A stretch of DNA of 64,000 nucleotides, taken from contig DXXK01000067.1 in NCBI GenBank assembly GCA_019416425.1, positions 1-64,000 of the forward strand. Reading direction: 5' to 3'. Positions 35,679 through 45,090 of the stretch are shown piece by piece (the stretch's first letter is position 1; each line of letters opens with the position of its first letter). Under the pieces are notes generated by a model. It was not told the origin of the DNA and made no database searches. It saw only the letters and a program-made list of their open reading frames with translations. The position numbers and the translations under genes were made by a program. Source of the stretch: Bacteroidales bacterium (GTDB lineage: Bacteria > Bacteroidota > Bacteroidia > Bacteroidales > Muribaculaceae).

Positions 35679-35764
35679 GGAAAGACAGGGATTCGAACCC
35701 TGGGTACCCGTAAGGGCACAACGGTTTTCGAGACCGTCCCGTTCGACCGCTCCGGCATCTTTCC
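35678..35764 (-). tRNA. tRNA-Ser (anticodon CGA)
   Basis: On the minus strand the 7-bp acceptor GGAAAGA (35764-35758) pairs with TCTTTCC (35685-35679), discriminator G. The anticodon arm is ACGGT, CTCGAAA, ACCGT with anticodon CGA, reading UCG serine codons. A long variable arm (TGTGCCCTTACGGGTACC region) is as expected for serine. The T arm has GGTTCGAATCC, and CCA is not encoded. A minus-strand -7-like box lies at 35848-35855. Confidence 0.95.
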
Positions 35765-36045
35765 TTGGTCGATCTGAAAGCCCGAGGACTTTCAATGCAG
35801 GATAACTATTTATCCCCCTACACTGGGCTTCTGCCCGTTTGCGGGTACAAAATTATAGATTTTTTCTGAGTTTACCAAGTTTTTCGGGAAATTTCATTAA
35901 TTTTGTTGTTATAATTACGGATTCAGTATAGCCGAACACTCGTTGTGACAGCACATTATCCGGCAATCAAAATAACATGAGAGGATCACCGCTGCTCGCA
36001 AGTGTTTGCCCTAAGCTGACTACTATAACCCAAAATGACAATACT

Positions 36046-36933
36046 ATGGACAAGAACCGAATAATCCCCCCGTCGGAGCTCATCATCAACGATGACGGAA
36101 GCGCATTCCACATACACCTGCGTCCCGACCAGCTGCACGACAACATCATCTTCGTCGGCGATCCCGGCCGCGTGGACATGGTGGCATCGTACTTCGACTC
36201 AGTCGACTACGACGTACATTCGCGTGAGTTCCACGCCATCGGCGGTAGCTACAAGGGCAAGCCCGTTATGTGCATCAGCCACGGCATCGGTCCCGACAAC
36301 ATCGAGATCGTCGTCACAGAGCTCGACGCACTCGCAAATGTCGACCTCGAGACCCGAACCGTGAAACCCGAGCACCGAACTCTGAACATTGTCCGTATCG
36401 GCACCTCCGGCTCACTACAGGAAGACCTGCATCTGGGCGACTACGTCATCGCCGAGAAAGGCATTGGCTTCGACGGCATACTGAACTTCTACGCCGACCG
36501 AGACAAAGTCTGTGACTTAAAGTTCGAGGATGCGTTCGTGCGCCATACCGGGTGGGACAAGTCCTGGCCGGCGCCATACGTGGCCAACGCCAATCCGGAA
36601 CTGGTCCAGGCCATCGGCCGCGATGACATGCACCGTGGATACACCATCGCCGCCGTGGGATTCTATGCCCCGCAGGGACGTCAGGTACGGCTCAAACTGA
36701 AAGACCCCGACCTGAACGCCAAGATTGAGTCGTTCCGCTACGATAACCGCCCTATCACCAACTTCGAGATGGAGTCGGCATGCCTGCAGGGCCTCAGCCT
36801 GATGCTGGGACACCGCGCCATGACCGTATGCTGCATCATTGCCGAACGCCGCGCCAACAAGACCAACACAGACTATAAGCCACGGATCAACCAACTGGTT
36901 AATACCGTTCTGGACCGCTTCGCCGAACTCTAA
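36046..36933 (+). CDS. nucleoside phosphorylase (uridine-phosphorylase-like)
   Basis: A 295-residue cytoplasmic enzyme of the PNP/UDP family. The phosphate-binding GDPGRVDMVASYFD is near residue 45, the second phosphate-contact strand has IVRIGTSGSLQ, and the nucleoside-binding Glu lies in TNFEMESACLQGL. It would cleave a nucleoside with phosphate for base salvage; uridine is the likely but unproven substrate. I chose the ATG at 36046 because the family start (MDKNRIIPPSEL) fits there; an in-frame ATG at 35977 would add 23 unlikely residues. A TAATTTTG box lies at 35898-35905. Confidence 0.85.
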   Translation: MDKNRIIPPSELIINDDGSAFHIHLRPDQLHDNIIFVGDPGRVDMVASYFDSVDYDVHSREFHAIGGSYKGKPVMCISHGIGPDNIEIVVTELDALANVDLETRTVKPEHRTLNIVRIGTSGSLQEDLHLGDYVIAEKGIGFDGILNFYADRDKVCDLKFEDAFVRHTGWDKSWPAPYVANANPELVQAIGRDDMHRGYTIAAVGFYAPQGRQVRLKLKDPDLNAKIESFRYDNRPITNFEMESACLQGLSLMLGHRAMTVCCIIAERRANKTNTDYKPRINQLVNTVLDRFAEL

Positions 36934-36958
36934 AAATACCTAAGGAACATTCAAGGCT

Positions 36959-36977
36959 CGATTCCTAAACAGAATCG
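36959..36977. terminator. bidirectional terminator candidate
   Basis: CGATTC (36959-36964) pairs with GAATCG (36972-36977) around 7 bases, in the 52-base space between the converging phosphorylase and dprA genes. Confidence 0.45.
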
Positions 36978-36985
36978 GACCTTTG

Positions 36986-38110
36986 TCATGCCAGCTCGTA
37001 GCGGGCGCCGGGGAGTTTGTTGATGATGCCGTCGAACTCCATCTCGGTCAGGTCGGCCATCAGGTCCTTCATGTTTACCTTGACGCGCTGATGAAGCTCG
37101 TCGACGGTCATGGGGCGTGCCTCATGCTTGAGATGCGCATAGATCTCGCCCGGAACGCCCTGCAGCTCGGGAAACAGGTTGCGCTGCTTAGGCACTGCCT
37201 TCAATACGCCCGGAGGCCAGCCGGTAAACTGTGCCACATCGGCTGCACATGTCACCAGATGGGCCTTCTCCCGACTGATCAACAGATTGCATCCGCTGCT
37301 GATCTGGTCGGATACACGTCCGGGGAGAGCCAAGACCTCGCGGTTGTTGACAAACGCCTGATTGGCCGTGCTCATGGCACCACCCTTGATCTCGGACTCA
37401 GCGACAAAAGTGGCACCGGTCAGACCGGCTATAATACGGTTGCGTTCCAGGAAGTTCCGCTGATAGGGTTCTGTACCCGTGGGATACTGCGAGACGATGG
37501 CTCCTCCCTGGGCCACAATCTCTCTGGCCAGATTGCGGTGAGCGGCAGGATATATCCGGTCCATACCGTGGGCCACCACAGCGACAGTAGGCAATTCGTA
37601 CTTCAGCGCCGCCTGATGCGCCGCGGCATCTATTCCATAAGCCAGCCCGCTTACTATCAACAGGTCGGGATAATATACCGCAAGGTCCTTGACAAGCGAG
37701 TCAACAAAACCGGTTCCGTATGCGGTGGCTCGGCGAGTTCCCACTATGGCCAGCGCAAAACGAGGGTCCAGATCAGCCTCGCCCAATACATACAGCATCA
37801 CCGGCGCATCATGCAGCTCGCGCAACAGTACGGGATAATCCTCGTCACCGAGAAAGAGCGCGCGGACATGATGACGCTCCATGAAATCCACCTCACGGCG
37901 CCCGCGCTCCAACGCAGTCTGACGGGCCACAGGATCGAAATGCAGCTTGCCGTCACTTCCGATGCGAGTCAATAAATCGCCCATCCCTGGCTTGAAGAAG
38001 TCGGCGTAATCATACTCCACCTCCATCATGGCACGCACCAGCTCGGCGGTGACGCCCGGAGTCATGGAGAGTCCAACCTTGAATTCCAGCTGTTCCCGCC
38101 CGGCCATCAT
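36986..38110 (-). CDS. dprA: DNA-processing protein DprA
   Basis: A 374-residue DprA/Smf protein that loads RecA on incoming single-stranded DNA. The Rossmann-like core shows FALAIVGTRRATAYG, VSGLAYGIDAAAHQAAL, AHGMDRIYPAAHRNL, and NRIIAGLTGATFVAESEIKG with SGCNLLISREKA. The C-terminal 65 residues form a winged-helix domain (ARPMTVDELHQRVKVNMKDL). It is the last gene of a five-gene operon and overlaps the thioesterase gene by 4 bases (38107-38110). Confidence 0.95.
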   Translation of the reverse strand: MMAGREQLEFKVGLSMTPGVTAELVRAMMEVEYDYADFFKPGMGDLLTRIGSDGKLHFDPVARQTALERGRREVDFMERHHVRALFLGDEDYPVLLRELHDAPVMLYVLGEADLDPRFALAIVGTRRATAYGTGFVDSLVKDLAVYYPDLLIVSGLAYGIDAAAHQAALKYELPTVAVVAHGMDRIYPAAHRNLAREIVAQGGAIVSQYPTGTEPYQRNFLERNRIIAGLTGATFVAESEIKGGAMSTANQAFVNNREVLALPGRVSDQISSGCNLLISREKAHLVTCAADVAQFTGWPPGVLKAVPKQRNLFPELQGVPGEIYAHLKHEARPMTVDELHQRVKVNMKDLMADLTEMEFDGIINKLPGARYELA

Positions 38111-38529
38111 TTGATATATTTGGCGAATACCGCAGCAAGCTCATCTCCACGTGACAGCTTGCCGTCCTTCAGCACCACGACGGTCACAAGACCCTCGGCG
38201 CAGACCTCGCCGTCCGAGCGGATTATGTCCTGATGGAATATGAAGCGGGGACCCTTGCGCTCCAACCTCAGGCAACTGATGAAGGAATCGCCGCCACGCA
38301 GAGAGGTCTTGTACTCCACCTCGATCTTGCGCACAACGGCATCTATTCCCTTGTTATGCATCTGGATGAACGACATACCGGCATCGGAACAGAACTTGTG
38401 ACGCGTATGCTCCATGTAGTGGAGATAGTTCGCATTATTGACTATCTGCTCGCAGTCCAGCTCATAGTCCCGGACCTCCATATCCATTATGAAGCAATAT
38501 TTCTTATTCGAATCCTTAAGTATCCTCAT
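38107..38529 (-). CDS. acyl-CoA thioesterase, hot-dog fold (4HBT/YbgC type)
   Basis: A 140-residue single hot-dog-domain thioesterase. The catalytic region reads VRDYELDCEQIVNNANYLHY, in which the usual YbgC-type Asp (D..GHVNN..Y pattern) is represented by ELD..QIVNNANY. The following MEHTRHKF and EYKTSLRGGDSF are also typical. It likely hydrolyses acyl-CoA esters in the cytoplasm. The ATG at 38529 is 18 bases after the preceding gene; an internal ATG at 38487 (MDMEVRDYE) is a possible alternative start. It overlaps dprA by 4 bases. Confidence 0.85.
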   Translation of the reverse strand: MRILKDSNKKYCFIMDMEVRDYELDCEQIVNNANYLHYMEHTRHKFCSDAGMSFIQMHNKGIDAVVRKIEVEYKTSLRGGDSFISCLRLERKGPRFIFHQDIIRSDGEVCAEGLVTVVVLKDGKLSRGDELAAVFAKYIK

Positions 38530-38547
38530 AGGTCGTTATCAAGAGCT

Positions 38548-39081
38548 TTATTCAACATTTCGTGACGTTGCGTCACCGGAATCACGTGCAAAATTAGCAA
38601 TTTCCTCGAAATTATCAATATCCATCGGCACCCAAATGAATCCCGGCATACTGTCACGCAATTCCACATAACCCACTTTGTCGCGTATGGACCACCCGGT
38701 GACGCAATCCGCACCGAAGCGTTCCTGCCGCAACTCGTGGTACTCCCCCGCCTCAACGTCCGGACCTGGTTCCGGTTTCTCGTACAATGTAACCACTATG
38801 CATCCATCCATAATTCCGACTGAATGAGGCAGCACATTGACGAAACACTCGCGGCACAGAGCATGGTTGTAGTAGCATATGGCCATAGCCATGGGAAGCA
38901 TGATCAACAGGACCATGAGCCCCACTATGGCCCAGCGGACATCACTCAAGGCAAACGCAGCCACGATGCCTGTGACAAACAGAGCCACTCCACCCCATAT
39001 CCACCACGGAGCGAAACGCCGCATTATCTCGCGGCCGAAACTGCCCGCAGACATACGGAATATGGCTGAGGTCTCAGTCAT
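38548..39081 (-). CDS. two-TM membrane protein of unknown function
   Basis: A 177-residue protein I do not recognise. Two hydrophobic helices (WWIWGGVALFVTGIVAAFAL and WAIVGLMVLLIMLPMAMAIC, about residues 26-75) are followed by a soluble beta-rich part of about 100 residues, with the look of a small PH-like or YcxB-like domain (GIMDGCIVVTLYEKPEPGPD, GYVELRDSMPGFIWVPMDID). It overlaps the upstream C45 gene by 4 bases (ATGA) and lies 18 bases before the thioesterase, so it belongs to the dprA operon. Confidence 0.65.
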   Translation of the reverse strand: MTETSAIFRMSAGSFGREIMRRFAPWWIWGGVALFVTGIVAAFALSDVRWAIVGLMVLLIMLPMAMAICYYNHALCRECFVNVLPHSVGIMDGCIVVTLYEKPEPGPDVEAGEYHELRQERFGADCVTGWSIRDKVGYVELRDSMPGFIWVPMDIDNFEEIANFARDSGDATSRNVE

Positions 39082-40229
39082 CTGACATTCTTTCCGTCGC
39101 GCACGGCAGCCTCACGTTGATAGGTCACGTGATTCAGCCTGCGCATCTGCTGGGCGTAACCGGTACCTTCCTCATTGTACAGCAACGGCATGTCGATGTA
39201 ACGGTCGCCGTTGTCACGGTGGATGCCGAACACCTCGCGGCGCTTGCGCTTGGCCTCCTCGCACAATGGCGAATGACCGTTGTCCATAGTGCCGCGCAGG
39301 TCGGCATCGACGCCACCCTCACGGTTGCGGACGGCACGGATCTCCGAAACCGGCGGATAACCAAGCCCAGTCCACATAATGTATTCGTCGGCCACAAACC
39401 CAGGAGTCACATAGTCGATAGACTCGACCGGACGGCACCCCTCGATGGCGACGGTAGCGGTTGACTTGAACCGCGGAATGAAATCCTGATCCACTACCCA
39501 GCGGTCCGGACCTTCGGAATAGTCGCGCTTGTTCAGGTCGTGGTAGAACGACCTGCTCACTTCCTCGGTCAGCACTTCGGGAGTAACGGCTCCCTGCGCG
39601 GCATAGGGACCTAACAGGCATTCGGCGTTGGCCTCGCGTATGTAGCCGTAGCCCTCGTCGCGTCGTCCGGAATGGCTGTAGTTGGCCCGTACCAGCATGT
39701 GGTCCGGAGCATCCTTCAGGTCGTAACGCTTGTAGACCCGGTTGTTGGTCTCGAAATAGGCGCCGTTGCCCAGAGCGTCGATGACGCCGAAGTTGGCCTC
39801 CACCCCCATCGGCTTGGGATATGTCTCAAGCAACCGGGCGAAGTCATCGACCGTGCGGCAGGTCTTCAAGGCCTTGGTCATGACTATGCCCTCCTTGTCC
39901 ATCTGCTTGTTGGGGACGCGGTCGTCCTTGATGTTGTAGGAGGCAGTGTTCATGATGGCGAACCCGGCGTCGTTCATGCCTATCCAGGCTTCCTTCAGGG
40001 CCTTGTCGCCGGCGTTGAACAGGGCTACATAACCCATGTCGTCGCCATTGGCAGGAATACGTTCCACCTTGTTGTCGATGGCACTGGTGTCGCGGTGTTT
40101 CCACAGGATGGGACGTCCCGAAGGGTTCAGCTCGGCGCCGATGATGGCCGAGGTACATGCGGACGCCCGCGGAACGGCAAGTCCCGCGAGCGTCAACAAA
40201 ACAGTTATGAATGTCTTAAGTTTTTTCAA
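39078..40229 (-). CDS. secreted C45/choloylglycine-type Ntn hydrolase
   Basis: A 383-residue exported N-terminal-nucleophile hydrolase. The signal peptide ends at ASA and cleavage would expose Cys25 (CTSAIIGAELNPSG) as the nucleophile. The opening pattern (ILWKHRDTS, later MNDAGFAIMNTASYN, VEANFGVIDALGNGAYFETN) is shared by acyl-transferase, bile salt hydrolase and C45 peptidase relatives. It probably hydrolyses an amide bond in the periplasm; bile salts are one possible substrate, not shown. The start codon is TTG (40229), overlapping the TGA stop of the DUF1015 gene. Confidence 0.8.
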   Translation of the reverse strand: MKKLKTFITVLLTLAGLAVPRASACTSAIIGAELNPSGRPILWKHRDTSAIDNKVERIPANGDDMGYVALFNAGDKALKEAWIGMNDAGFAIMNTASYNIKDDRVPNKQMDKEGIVMTKALKTCRTVDDFARLLETYPKPMGVEANFGVIDALGNGAYFETNNRVYKRYDLKDAPDHMLVRANYSHSGRRDEGYGYIREANAECLLGPYAAQGAVTPEVLTEEVSRSFYHDLNKRDYSEGPDRWVVDQDFIPRFKSTATVAIEGCRPVESIDYVTPGFVADEYIMWTGLGYPPVSEIRAVRNREGGVDADLRGTMDNGHSPLCEEAKRKRREVFGIHRDNGDRYIDMPLLYNEEGTGYAQQMRRLNHVTYQREAAVRDGKNVR

Positions 40230-41470
40230 TCCAGTTTATGTATTATGAGTCCGGAGCGCAGCTTAGGCTCGAACCAGGTTGTCTTGGGGGGCATGATGTT
40301 TCCGGTGTCGGCGATGTCCATCAGCTGCTGCATCGTTACGGGATACAGAGCCAGGGCCATTGCCATCTCGCCGGAATCCACGCGACGTTTCAGTTCCTCC
40401 AGGCCACGGATGCCGCCTACGAAGTCGATACGCTTGTCGGAGCGGAGGTCGGTGATGCCCAGCAGGTCACGCAAGATCAGGTCGCTGGAGACGGTCACGT
40501 CCAGGACGCCGATCGGGTCGCTGTCGTTGTAGGTTCCCTCCTTGGCGGTGAGCGAGTACCAATGGCCGTCCATGTAGAGCGCGAAGTTGTGCAGTCCCGA
40601 GGGATGGTAAACCTCCGTGCCCTTATCCTCCACTATGAAGTTCTTGGAGAGTTTGTCCAGGAACTCTGCGGGAGTCATGCCGTTCAGGTCCTTCACCACG
40701 CGGTTGTAGTCGATGATGCGGAGATGCGATGCCGGGAAGGCCACTGCCATGAAGAAGTTGTACTCCTCGTCGCCGCGATGGGCGGGATTGTTCTTAGCCT
40801 TCTCTGCGCCCACCAGCGCCGCGGCAGCCGAGCGATGGTGCCCGTCGGCGATATACATGTCGGGAATCTTGGCGAACTCCTCGGTGATGCGCTGTATCAT
40901 ATCGTCGTCGTCGATTACCCATACTGTGTGTCCGAAGCCGTCGGGAGCGACGAAATCATATTCGGGCTCTCCGGCGATGACGGTATCGATTATCTGCTGC
41001 AGGGCCTCGTTGTCGGGAAATGCGAAGAACACCGGCTCGATGTTGGCGTTGTTGACGCGCACGTGCTTCATGCGGTCCTCCTCCTTGTCGCGGCGTGTCA
41101 GCTCATGCTTCTTGATGCGGCCCTCCATATAGTCGGGCACCCATGCGCCGACCACGAAACCGTACTGCGTACGGCCGTCCATGGTCTGGGCATACAGGTA
41201 GTAGCACTCCTTCTGGTCCTGTACCAGCCATCCGTTCTCCTGGAACTTATGGAAATTCTCCACGGCCTTGTCGTACACACGGGGATCATGCTCGTCGGTT
41301 CCGGGCTCGAAATCGATCTCCGGCTTGATGATATGGTACAGGCTCTTGGGATTGCCCTGGGCCTCGACGCGAGCCTCCTCGGAATTCAATACGTCGTACG
41401 GACGGCTTGCGACTTCCTCCACCAGCTCCTTGGGCGGACGGACGCCTTTGAACGGTTTTACTTTTGCCAT
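40226..41470 (-). CDS. DUF1015 family protein
   Basis: A 414-residue cytoplasmic protein of the DUF1015 family, recognised by the start KPFKGVRPPKELVEEVASRP, then YDVLNSEEARVEAQGNPKSL and the strongly conserved IADGHHRSAAAALVG. The biochemical role is unsettled; in Bacteroidetes the gene is often found beside serA and serC, which are not seen here. It is the first gene of the operon leading to dprA, with a minus-strand TATTTTTG box at 41533-41540. Confidence 0.9.
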   Translation of the reverse strand: MAKVKPFKGVRPPKELVEEVASRPYDVLNSEEARVEAQGNPKSLYHIIKPEIDFEPGTDEHDPRVYDKAVENFHKFQENGWLVQDQKECYYLYAQTMDGRTQYGFVVGAWVPDYMEGRIKKHELTRRDKEEDRMKHVRVNNANIEPVFFAFPDNEALQQIIDTVIAGEPEYDFVAPDGFGHTVWVIDDDDMIQRITEEFAKIPDMYIADGHHRSAAAALVGAEKAKNNPAHRGDEEYNFFMAVAFPASHLRIIDYNRVVKDLNGMTPAEFLDKLSKNFIVEDKGTEVYHPSGLHNFALYMDGHWYSLTAKEGTYNDSDPIGVLDVTVSSDLILRDLLGITDLRSDKRIDFVGGIRGLEELKRRVDSGEMAMALALYPVTMQQLMDIADTGNIMPPKTTWFEPKLRSGLIIHKLD

Positions 41471-41704
41471 GTTTCTCTGATATTTTTTAAGGTGTTAATG
41501 TTTCTGTCTGTGTATTCGTTGTATTTTAAGCACAAAAATAATCAGAAGCGGCCACTTTTCCAAAAAATCGGTGTGAAATAATTTTTTGCGGCAAGCTTTA
41601 TTGTTTTTCAGGAATTTTTGCTAATTTTGCGATACGGTCTGGAACAGGCCGCCATGAACCGGGATTCCCTTGAATCCGCCTTAAATCCGCCAACCTTTAG
41701 AGTT

Positions 41705-42643
41705 ATGGCACTAAAGACACCATTGAAGAAAACGCACGCAATACTGCTGGCCCATATAGGCGCCCTCATCACCGTATCGGCATGGGGCACATCGTTCCTA
41801 AGCACCAAGGTACTGATGAACAGCGGTGGATTCACTCCGGTTGAAGTGTATTTCTACCGCTTTCTGGCCGCATACCTCACATTGTTCATATTCACCTGCC
41901 GCAAGATTCGGTCCAACAGCTGGCGCGACGAGTTGACGCTGGCGTTATCTGGAATCTGTTCCGGCTCGCTCTACTTCATAACAGAGAACTATGCGTTGCA
42001 GCTCACCACCACGGCCAACGTGTCGCTGCTTGCATCGATATCACCCATATTCACCACTTTCCTGGTGGCGGCGTTGTTCCGTCAGAAACTCAAGGCCGTC
42101 ACGTTGATAGGATCCGCCATATCCTTCGTCGGAGTTGCGTGCATCATCTTCAGCCATGGCGAGACGGTGGAAATCCGGCCTGCCGGCGACCTGCTGGCCC
42201 TGTCGGCTGCCCTCTGCTGGGCCATATACTCAATCGCCATCAAGCGTCTGCTGCCATTCTACTCCAGCATGTTCATATCCAGAAAAATGTTCTTCTACGG
42301 CGTATTGACGGCCCTGCCGCTGGTACTGATGCAGAAAGGCCCCTCGCACGTCCATCTGCTGTTCGAAATGGAGAACATACATCTGACCATGAACTTCCTG
42401 TTCCTGGTGCTGATATGCTCGCTCGGCGCATACCTGATCTGGAACGAGGTGCTGAAATACCTGGGGCCCGTCACCGGAAACAATTACCTGTACCTGCAGC
42501 CTATCGTCACGATGGTAGCCGGTTACTTCTTCCTTGGCGAGAACATTTATTTCCTGGGCTATCTGGGTTGCGTCCTGATCATCGGCGGTCTCATCTTCAT
42601 CGACAAGTGCCAGGACATCAAGCTGAAGCTCCGGAAACAGTAG
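41705..42643 (+). CDS. EamA family DMT transporter
   Basis: A 312-residue inner-membrane protein with ten hydrophobic helices in two EamA repeats. The first repeat starts LITVSAWGTSFLSTKVLMNS. The second includes ALSAALCWAIYSIAIKRLLP and ends PIVTMVAGYFFLGENIYFLG, the conserved last motif. It would export a metabolite or amino acid. The start at 41705 (MALKTPLKKT) is preferred because the promoter box TAATTTTGC lies at 41622-41630, downstream of the in-frame start at 41618. Confidence 0.85.
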   Translation: MALKTPLKKTHAILLAHIGALITVSAWGTSFLSTKVLMNSGGFTPVEVYFYRFLAAYLTLFIFTCRKIRSNSWRDELTLALSGICSGSLYFITENYALQLTTTANVSLLASISPIFTTFLVAALFRQKLKAVTLIGSAISFVGVACIIFSHGETVEIRPAGDLLALSAALCWAIYSIAIKRLLPFYSSMFISRKMFFYGVLTALPLVLMQKGPSHVHLLFEMENIHLTMNFLFLVLICSLGAYLIWNEVLKYLGPVTGNNYLYLQPIVTMVAGYFFLGENIYFLGYLGCVLIIGGLIFIDKCQDIKLKLRKQ

Positions 42644-42685
42644 ACCAATGCCATTCTTCGAATTCCCCTTCCCCAGGCTACCATA

Positions 42686-43072
42686 GTGCTTTATGAACGT
42701 GGTGTGGACTCTAAAGGCTTCGCCATTATCCGCGCCAAAGGCGACCGCGCATTGTTCGGCCTTGACACATCCATGATGAAACGCCGTGTCGGAGCACCCG
42801 AAAAAAGACCCCTTGCCGATTTTCTCTCCACGATAGCTATAAAGGCAAAAGACCTCGCAGCCGAAATGACTTCCGTTAACGTTCAGCAGAAAGACCTGCA
42901 CGGTCAGGTCGACATTGAGCGTGAGCATATCGACAACAATAGCGCAGTCCGCAGCATGTTGCTGGACCGCGGCATCCGTCCGGAAACTTTGCCACCTGCC
43001 GAGGACGTGAAGAAAGTGGAGCGTAGGTTAAAATCCGACGAGAAGAAAATTCTCCCCAAGAAAAAGAAATAA
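42686..43072 (+). pseudogene. C-terminal fragment of a DinD-like protein
   Basis: The frame encodes the C-terminal half of a DNA-damage-inducible DinD-type protein: LYERGVDSKGFAIIRAKGDR, APEKRPLADFLSTIAIKAKD, and the tail GIRPETLPPAEDVKKVERRL. The family is about 280 residues; here only about 128 remain. The frame has no good start (a GTG at 42686) and is open a little upstream into sequence without similarity. The N-terminal domain has been lost, probably when the region just after the EamA gene was rearranged. It opens the island of gene remnants that runs to 46.3 kb. Confidence 0.75.
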
Positions 43073-43640
43073 AACATATCCACTGCTCGCACCATGCTCA
43101 ACTCAGGCGACACTGTCGATATTTCTGTATGGAACCTTAAGCTCATCGATAAAATGGAGATAAATCCGACGGCTCTATCCTGGAACTGCGTAACGTCATT
43201 TCTCTAAGTTACTCGTTATACGGTGGCTGGAGGAACGTAAAGATACTTTCCTCCAGCGAGTACCGCAAGATACGCGACTGCTGTATTTTCCGAGTCACCG
43301 TAGGGTGACGACCTTTAGCTTCATCGACGGTATAAGAGATAATCAGATGCCGTTCGACTTGCTCGCGCTCATAGAGTGCGACTTCGCCAACCTCACCGAC
43401 TACTCGCAGACATGCCCCGACGGTGCAAGAAAGTTCTTCGCCTTCATTCATTTCACAGATGAATCTACCTGCCTCTGGTCGAACATCTTCACGTTCAGCT
43501 GAACATTCGCCACGATGCTCGTAATGGAAAAATTCAGCGACTGCCTCGAATACGTCAGCAGCATCAATATCCACGAGCAGGAGTAATGAACGGCCCGACC
43601 ATCAGTCTCGCCGAGCAATCGACGGGGCTTGAACTTGTGT
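43073..43640. other. degenerate region with repeat copies
   Basis: No intact recognisable gene. A short frame at 43094-43207 reads MLNSGDTVDISVWNLKLIDK and resembles a stretch at 45735-45807. A second piece at about 43311-43370 (reads DNQMPFDLLALIE at 43340) resembles 45783-45840. The codon use around 43314-43502 on the plus strand is coding-like, but a minus-strand frame (43209-43574) is also open and I cannot choose. These are probably fragments of phage or island genes. Confidence 0.4.
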
Positions 43641-43686
43641 ATTTGCCCGATTTTGAGTAATTTTGCAGCAGAAAATAGTTCCACTT

Positions 43687-44463
43687 ATGCTTATATTAAA
43701 ATCAAAAACAGCTAAAATATTATATGCCATCTTCGCTGGTATAATAATACATTTTATATGGCGCAATACAAGTATAGTAATTGATTATTTTGAAATTTCA
43801 AGGACTTCTGCGTTAGGGCAAACAATTAGAGCATTACTGCTTACCTTTGCGGTGTTTCTATTTACAGCCGTTGTAATCAAGCCCAAAGAAGTATTTACTT
43901 TTCTTGGTTTGAATAGCAACATCCTGAAAGGATTTGGAATAGCGCTTGTCTGTGTATTGCCTCTATACATCATATTCCTTATTTTCGGTAAGTTTGCCAC
44001 CGATGTCTCGATATTTAGAATTTACCATAAATGTATAATTGCCGGATTTACCGAGGAACTTGTGTGTCGCGCGTTTATGTTCGGATTACTTTTCCGTTAT
44101 GCAAAAACAGGATTCTTTTGGGCTATTTTACTACCCGCCCTTTACTTCGGTTCCCAACATCTTTACCAGGGGCACGATATAGTTTCATCATTGTTCGCTT
44201 TTGGCGTGACATTTATAGGGGCACTCTATTTCAGTTGGATGTACGCTGAATGGAATTTTAATCTCTGGGTTCCCATAGGATTACATATCCTTATGAATCT
44301 CGCATGGTTTGTTTTCACTATGGAGGGTACAGAGAATGCAGCCGGAGGTCTTATCTCCAACATTGCTCGTGTCATTAGCATACTTTTGGCAGTAGGATTA
44401 ACAGTTTGGTATAAGCGAAAGAACGAGACCAAGGTTTTCAGCTACCCCGTTTGGCAGTTCTAA
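43687..44463 (+). CDS. CPBP family intramembrane glutamic protease
   Basis: A 258-residue membrane protein with about eight hydrophobic segments. The CPBP (CAAX/Abi) motifs are clear: motif 1 FTEELVCRAFMFG with the catalytic Glu pair and Arg, motif 2 FGSQHLYQG, and motif 3 HILMNLAW. Members cleave membrane-embedded substrates or take part in bacteriocin immunity and phage defence; which applies here is unknown. The start at 43687 is chosen because the -7 box TAATTTTGC is at 43658-43666. It is AT-rich and lies intact among broken genes. Confidence 0.85.
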   Translation: MLILKSKTAKILYAIFAGIIIHFIWRNTSIVIDYFEISRTSALGQTIRALLLTFAVFLFTAVVIKPKEVFTFLGLNSNILKGFGIALVCVLPLYIIFLIFGKFATDVSIFRIYHKCIIAGFTEELVCRAFMFGLLFRYAKTGFFWAILLPALYFGSQHLYQGHDIVSSLFAFGVTFIGALYFSWMYAEWNFNLWVPIGLHILMNLAWFVFTMEGTENAAGGLISNIARVISILLAVGLTVWYKRKNETKVFSYPVWQF

Positions 44464-44481
44464 ATCACGTCTTTCCCCCCC

Positions 44482-44523
44482 TAAAGTGCTTTACCGTACT
44501 TTCGCAGTACGATAAAGCACTTT
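44482..44523. repeat. hairpin-forming direct repeat, copy 1
   Basis: AAAGTGCTTTA and its complement form an 18-bp stem with one mismatch around TTCGC. The 22 bases 44497-44518 are identical to 46317-46338 in the same orientation. It could end the protease transcript. Confidence 0.7.
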
Positions 44524-44527
44524 TAAT

Positions 44528-44957
44528 ATGCAGACAATCTCGATTAACTTCATCGTGCCGCAGGGCTGGCACGAGCTTTCCTACAAACAGCTCCGCTATG
44601 TTTATCAGCTTCTCGCAGACGAGTTTGCTACCGATGAAATCAAGACATCATGCCTTCTCCAATGGAGCGGCACAAAGGTCATAGGCAAACAGGACAGCGG
44701 CTCATATCTCCAAAAGAGGAAAACTTCTTTTCGAGGTTACGCCGCTGACGCTCGCCGAGTTGCTGCCGCATCTCGACTGGCTCGCTTCTCTGCCGACGGT
44801 GCCCGTCCGCATCTCCAAAATCAACCGTCAACACGCTCTCCCGGCTGACTTCTCCGAAGTGCCGTTTGAGACCTTCATCATCTGCGACAACCTCTATTAA
44901 GGTTATCTCCAGACGCAGAATGATGAACTGCTCGACCAAATCGGACATATTTTATGA
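44528..44957 (+). pseudogene. phage-like conserved protein, frameshift and stop
   Basis: The first frame gives MQTISINFIVPQGWHELSYK and LLADEFATDEIKTSCLLQWS. At about 44717 one base, probably a G, is missing. A second frame then continues GKLLFEVTPLTLAELLPHLD, INRQHALPADFSEVPFETFI and CDNLY, hits TAA (44898-44900), and goes on GYLQTQNDELLDQIGHIL to 44957. The three pieces make one protein of about 142 residues of a type I associate with Bacteroidetes prophages; the family name is unknown to me. Two independent lesions make it a clear pseudogene. Confidence 0.7.
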
Positions 44958-45090
44958 CTCTTTCCGACAGCCATAATGATGGCTTACGCTCATCTAAATG
45001 TTGCTCAAATCTTATATCAAAACCTTTTCGTGTTTCACCTACATATATGTATTTTTCGTAAACCTCTCCGTGCCTAATATATTTTTCTGT

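Noticed and set aside
35602..35764. Integrative element attachment site at the tRNA-Ser gene
   Set aside because: No integrase, relaxase or duplicated tRNA end is visible, so hairpins alone do not support it.
40238..41581. Open frame of 447 codons opposite DUF1015
   Set aside because: A shadow of the conserved DUF1015 gene; no recognisable protein features.
43209..43574. 121-codon minus-strand frame
   Set aside because: It lies over a plus-strand stretch with coding-like third positions and between repeat copies; no motif supports either strand, so I list the region as degenerate instead.
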